DNA of 64,000 nucleotides, taken from NCBI GenBank assembly GCA_018402545.1, contig JAGYIL010000001.1:1488001-1552000 (forward strand), written 5' to 3'. Under the pieces are notes generated by a model. That model saw only the letters and a program-made list of their open reading frames with translations, was not told where the DNA came from and searched no databases. The stretch comes from Saccharospirillum sp. Lineage in GTDB: Bacteria > Pseudomonadota > Gammaproteobacteria > Pseudomonadales > Natronospirillaceae. The translations under genes and the position numbers were made by a program. Positions 62,493 through 64,000 of this stretch are shown here, in pieces (positions within the stretch are counted from its first letter, which is position 1; each line of letters opens with the position of its first letter).

Positions 62493-63488
62493 ATGACAAC
62501 GTATCGAGCATTACGAATACACCTCACCGAAGAAGGGGTGACTCGCGCCCTTGAAGACCGGGCAATGAGCGAACTGCCCGATCACGACGTGCTGATCCGG
62601 GTGCATTGGTCGTCGCTGAACTACAAGGATGCGCTCTCCGCAAACGGTCACAAGGGCGTGAGCCGTTATTACCCGCATACACCTGGCATTGATGCCGCGG
62701 GCGTCGTTGAACGCGACCGGTCCGGACAGTTTCAACCGGGGACCCAGGTTGCTGTCATCGGTTTTGATCTGGGCATGAACACCCAGGGTGGCTTTGCCGA
62801 TTACGTTTGTGTACCGGCCGACTGGGTGGTGACCCTGCCGACCGGCCTTAACATGGCCGACAGCATGCGGCTTGGTACCGCCGGGGTAACGGCGGCTTAT
62901 TGTCTGGAGAAACTGATTGAAACCGGTGTTCGTGCCGACGACGGCCCTATACTGGTTACTGGCGCAACGGGAGGCGTCGGCAGTCTGGCAGTGCATTTGC
63001 TCTCGACTTTGGGCTATAAGGTGACCGCCGTCACCGGCAAAACTGACGCCCATGACTGGCTGGGACAACTGGGTGCCACAGACATACTGCCCCGGGAAGC
63101 GCTGAGTGAACCGGACCCGAAGGCCCTGAGACCGGCTCAGTTCGCCGGTGCCATCGATACCGTCGGGGAACATACCCTGGTCAATATTCTCAAGAGCCTG
63201 CGTTTTGGCGGCTCGGTAGCGGCTTGTGGCATTGTGGGTGGCACGGCGCTTCCCGCCGATATATTCCCGTTTATTCTGCGAGGCGTGAACTTGCTGGGTG
63301 TCGCCAGTGCGGATGCGCCACTGGATGCCCGCACCCGGGTGCTGGCAAAGTATGCCGGGCTGTGGAAGCTGCCGCTGTTAAATGCGATGTGTGACACCCT
63401 GACCCTCGATGAGCTGGGGCCACGCATCGATGCCATGCTGTCCGGTAATATTCAGGGTCGCGCGCTGATCCGCATTGCACAGGACTGA
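62493..63488 (+). CDS. YhdH/AcuI-type medium-chain oxidoreductase
   Basis: A 331-residue medium-chain dehydrogenase/reductase without the zinc-binding cysteines. The N-terminal ELPDHDVLIRVHWSSLNYKD and the Rossmann motif GATGGVGSLAVHLLSTLGYK place it in the YhdH family, whose AcuI members reduce acryloyl-CoA with NADPH in DMSP breakdown. Since no other DMSP genes are seen here, the substrate is not fixed. Good start MTTYRALRIHLTEEGVTRAL at ATG 62493. ung follows within five bases. Confidence 0.88.
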   Translation: MTTYRALRIHLTEEGVTRALEDRAMSELPDHDVLIRVHWSSLNYKDALSANGHKGVSRYYPHTPGIDAAGVVERDRSGQFQPGTQVAVIGFDLGMNTQGGFADYVCVPADWVVTLPTGLNMADSMRLGTAGVTAAYCLEKLIETGVRADDGPILVTGATGGVGSLAVHLLSTLGYKVTAVTGKTDAHDWLGQLGATDILPREALSEPDPKALRPAQFAGAIDTVGEHTLVNILKSLRFGGSVAACGIVGGTALPADIFPFILRGVNLLGVASADAPLDARTRVLAKYAGLWKLPLLNAMCDTLTLDELGPRIDAMLSGNIQGRALIRIAQD

Positions 63489-63492
63489 CCCG

Positions 63493-64000
63493 GTGGCGCA
63501 AACGGATTCAACAGCAACGGGCTGGACCCTCGACCCTGATCTCGCCCTGACTGACCCGGGCTGGCGGGCAGCGCTCGCGCCCATTCTCGCCGAGCCGCAA
63601 CAGCGCTCCCTGGTGCAATGGCTGAACCAGCGTGCGGCACAGGGCACACAGCTGTATCCGCCCGCCGAATTCGTGTTCAGAGCGCTCAATGCCACCCCGA
63701 TTGAGCAGGTCAAGGTCGTCATTCTGGGGCAAGACCCTTACCACGGCCCAGGCCAGGCCCAGGGGTTGAGCTTTTCAGTCCCTGCCGGGGTTCGGTTTCC
63801 ACCCAGCTTGCGCAATATCTTCAAGGAACTGGGCAATGATGTGCCGTTCAGCCTGCCTGACAGCGGTGATCTGACGCCCTGGACACAGCAGGGCGTATTG
63901 CTGCTGAATGCAGTGCTGACGGTAGAGCAGGGCCAGGCCAATGCTCACCAGGGCAAAGGCTGGGAGGCCGTCACCGATGCGGTGATCGACCACATCAACC
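63493..64000 (+). CDS. ung: Uracil-DNA glycosylase (3' end outside the window)
   Basis: Ung removes uracil from DNA in base excision repair. 169 codons are present from GTG 63493 (MAQTDSTATGWTLDPDLALT). The catalytic motif VVILGQDPYHGPGQAQGLSF has the Asp-Pro-Tyr-His of family 1, and LTPWTQQGVLLLNAVLTVEQ is the conserved following block. The frame is open to the window end, where the C-terminal His loop would follow. It begins five bases after the oxidoreductase stop, probably the same transcript. Confidence 0.95.
   Translation, partial: MAQTDSTATGWTLDPDLALTDPGWRAALAPILAEPQQRSLVQWLNQRAAQGTQLYPPAEFVFRALNATPIEQVKVVILGQDPYHGPGQAQGLSFSVPAGVRFPPSLRNIFKELGNDVPFSLPDSGDLTPWTQQGVLLLNAVLTVEQGQANAHQGKGWEAVTDAVIDHIN

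Noticed and set aside
1-64000. CRISPR array, prophage, insertion sequence or rRNA
   Set aside because: No regularly spaced repeats, integrase, transposase, phage structural genes or rRNA segments were seen. Only the small palindromic repeats noted above are mobile-like.

Overview
The window is about 64 kb of gene-dense, moderately GC-rich chromosome from a Gram-negative, aerobic gammaproteobacterium, most likely a marine or halophilic member of the Oceanospirillales. A Saccharospirillum- or Reinekea-like organism is my best guess, but it is inferred from protein style and gene order, not proven. Supporting signs are the xseA/guaBA divergence, the rpsF-rpsR-rplI-dnaB-alr order, the malate:quinone oxidoreductase, and genes for two osmolyte-type glucosides (cyclic beta-glucan and glucosylglycerate). 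I see no insertion sequence, prophage, CRISPR array or rRNA.

Layout. 0-5.2 kb: the end of a CrtC/AttH-like gene, a REPIN-like palindrome, xseA, and guaB-guaA. 5.5-14.05 kb: one giant cyclic beta-1,2-glucan synthase (NdvB/ChvB type). 14.2-26.1 kb: a dense stress and cell-envelope island containing a PRC-barrel protein, a ferritin-like protein, a large-subunit catalase, a DUF2254 protein, an outer-membrane barrel, a DUF3185 protein, an AI-2E family permease, YqjE/YqjD-like proteins, a lipoprotein, a membrane-anchored EEP phosphatase, a GlsB/YeaQ protein and a BON-domain lipoprotein. 26.2-30 kb: a MalT-type LuxR regulator followed by a small conserved protein and an NAD(P)-binding protein. 30-38 kb: tadA, an MFS permease, glgC-glgA, small secreted or membrane proteins, and aceK with a coiled-coil partner.

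38.2-46.7 kb: tRNA-Glu, a PfkB sugar kinase, a DUF3581 protein, a three-gene glucosylglycerate operon (glycerate kinase, GpgP, GpgS), fructose-1,6-bisphosphatase, a secreted polysaccharide deacetylase and a sulfurtransferase. 46.7-50 kb: a tRNA Met-Gln-Gln operon, a possible small structured RNA, and LemA with an M48 protease. 50-55.3 kb: the rpsF ribosomal operon with an extra membrane protein, two related palindromic repeats, then dnaB-alr. 55.8-64 kb: a cyanophycinase-like lipoprotein, mqo, a purine permease and apt (purine salvage), a YhdH-type oxidoreductase, and the start of ung.

How the parts fit. Carbon storage and solute synthesis dominate the middle: glgCA makes glycogen, Fbp and the PfkB kinase feed hexose phosphates, and the glycerate kinase, GpgS and GpgP genes make glucosylglycerate. 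NdvB makes periplasmic glucan, another osmoadaptive product. The 14-26 kb island looks like a stationary-phase or osmotic response set. The least explained items are the cyanophycinase-like lipoprotein with its long unassigned N-terminal half, the nested palindromic repeats at 52.3-52.7 kb, the stress island with its palindromic operators, and the possible RNA next to lemA.
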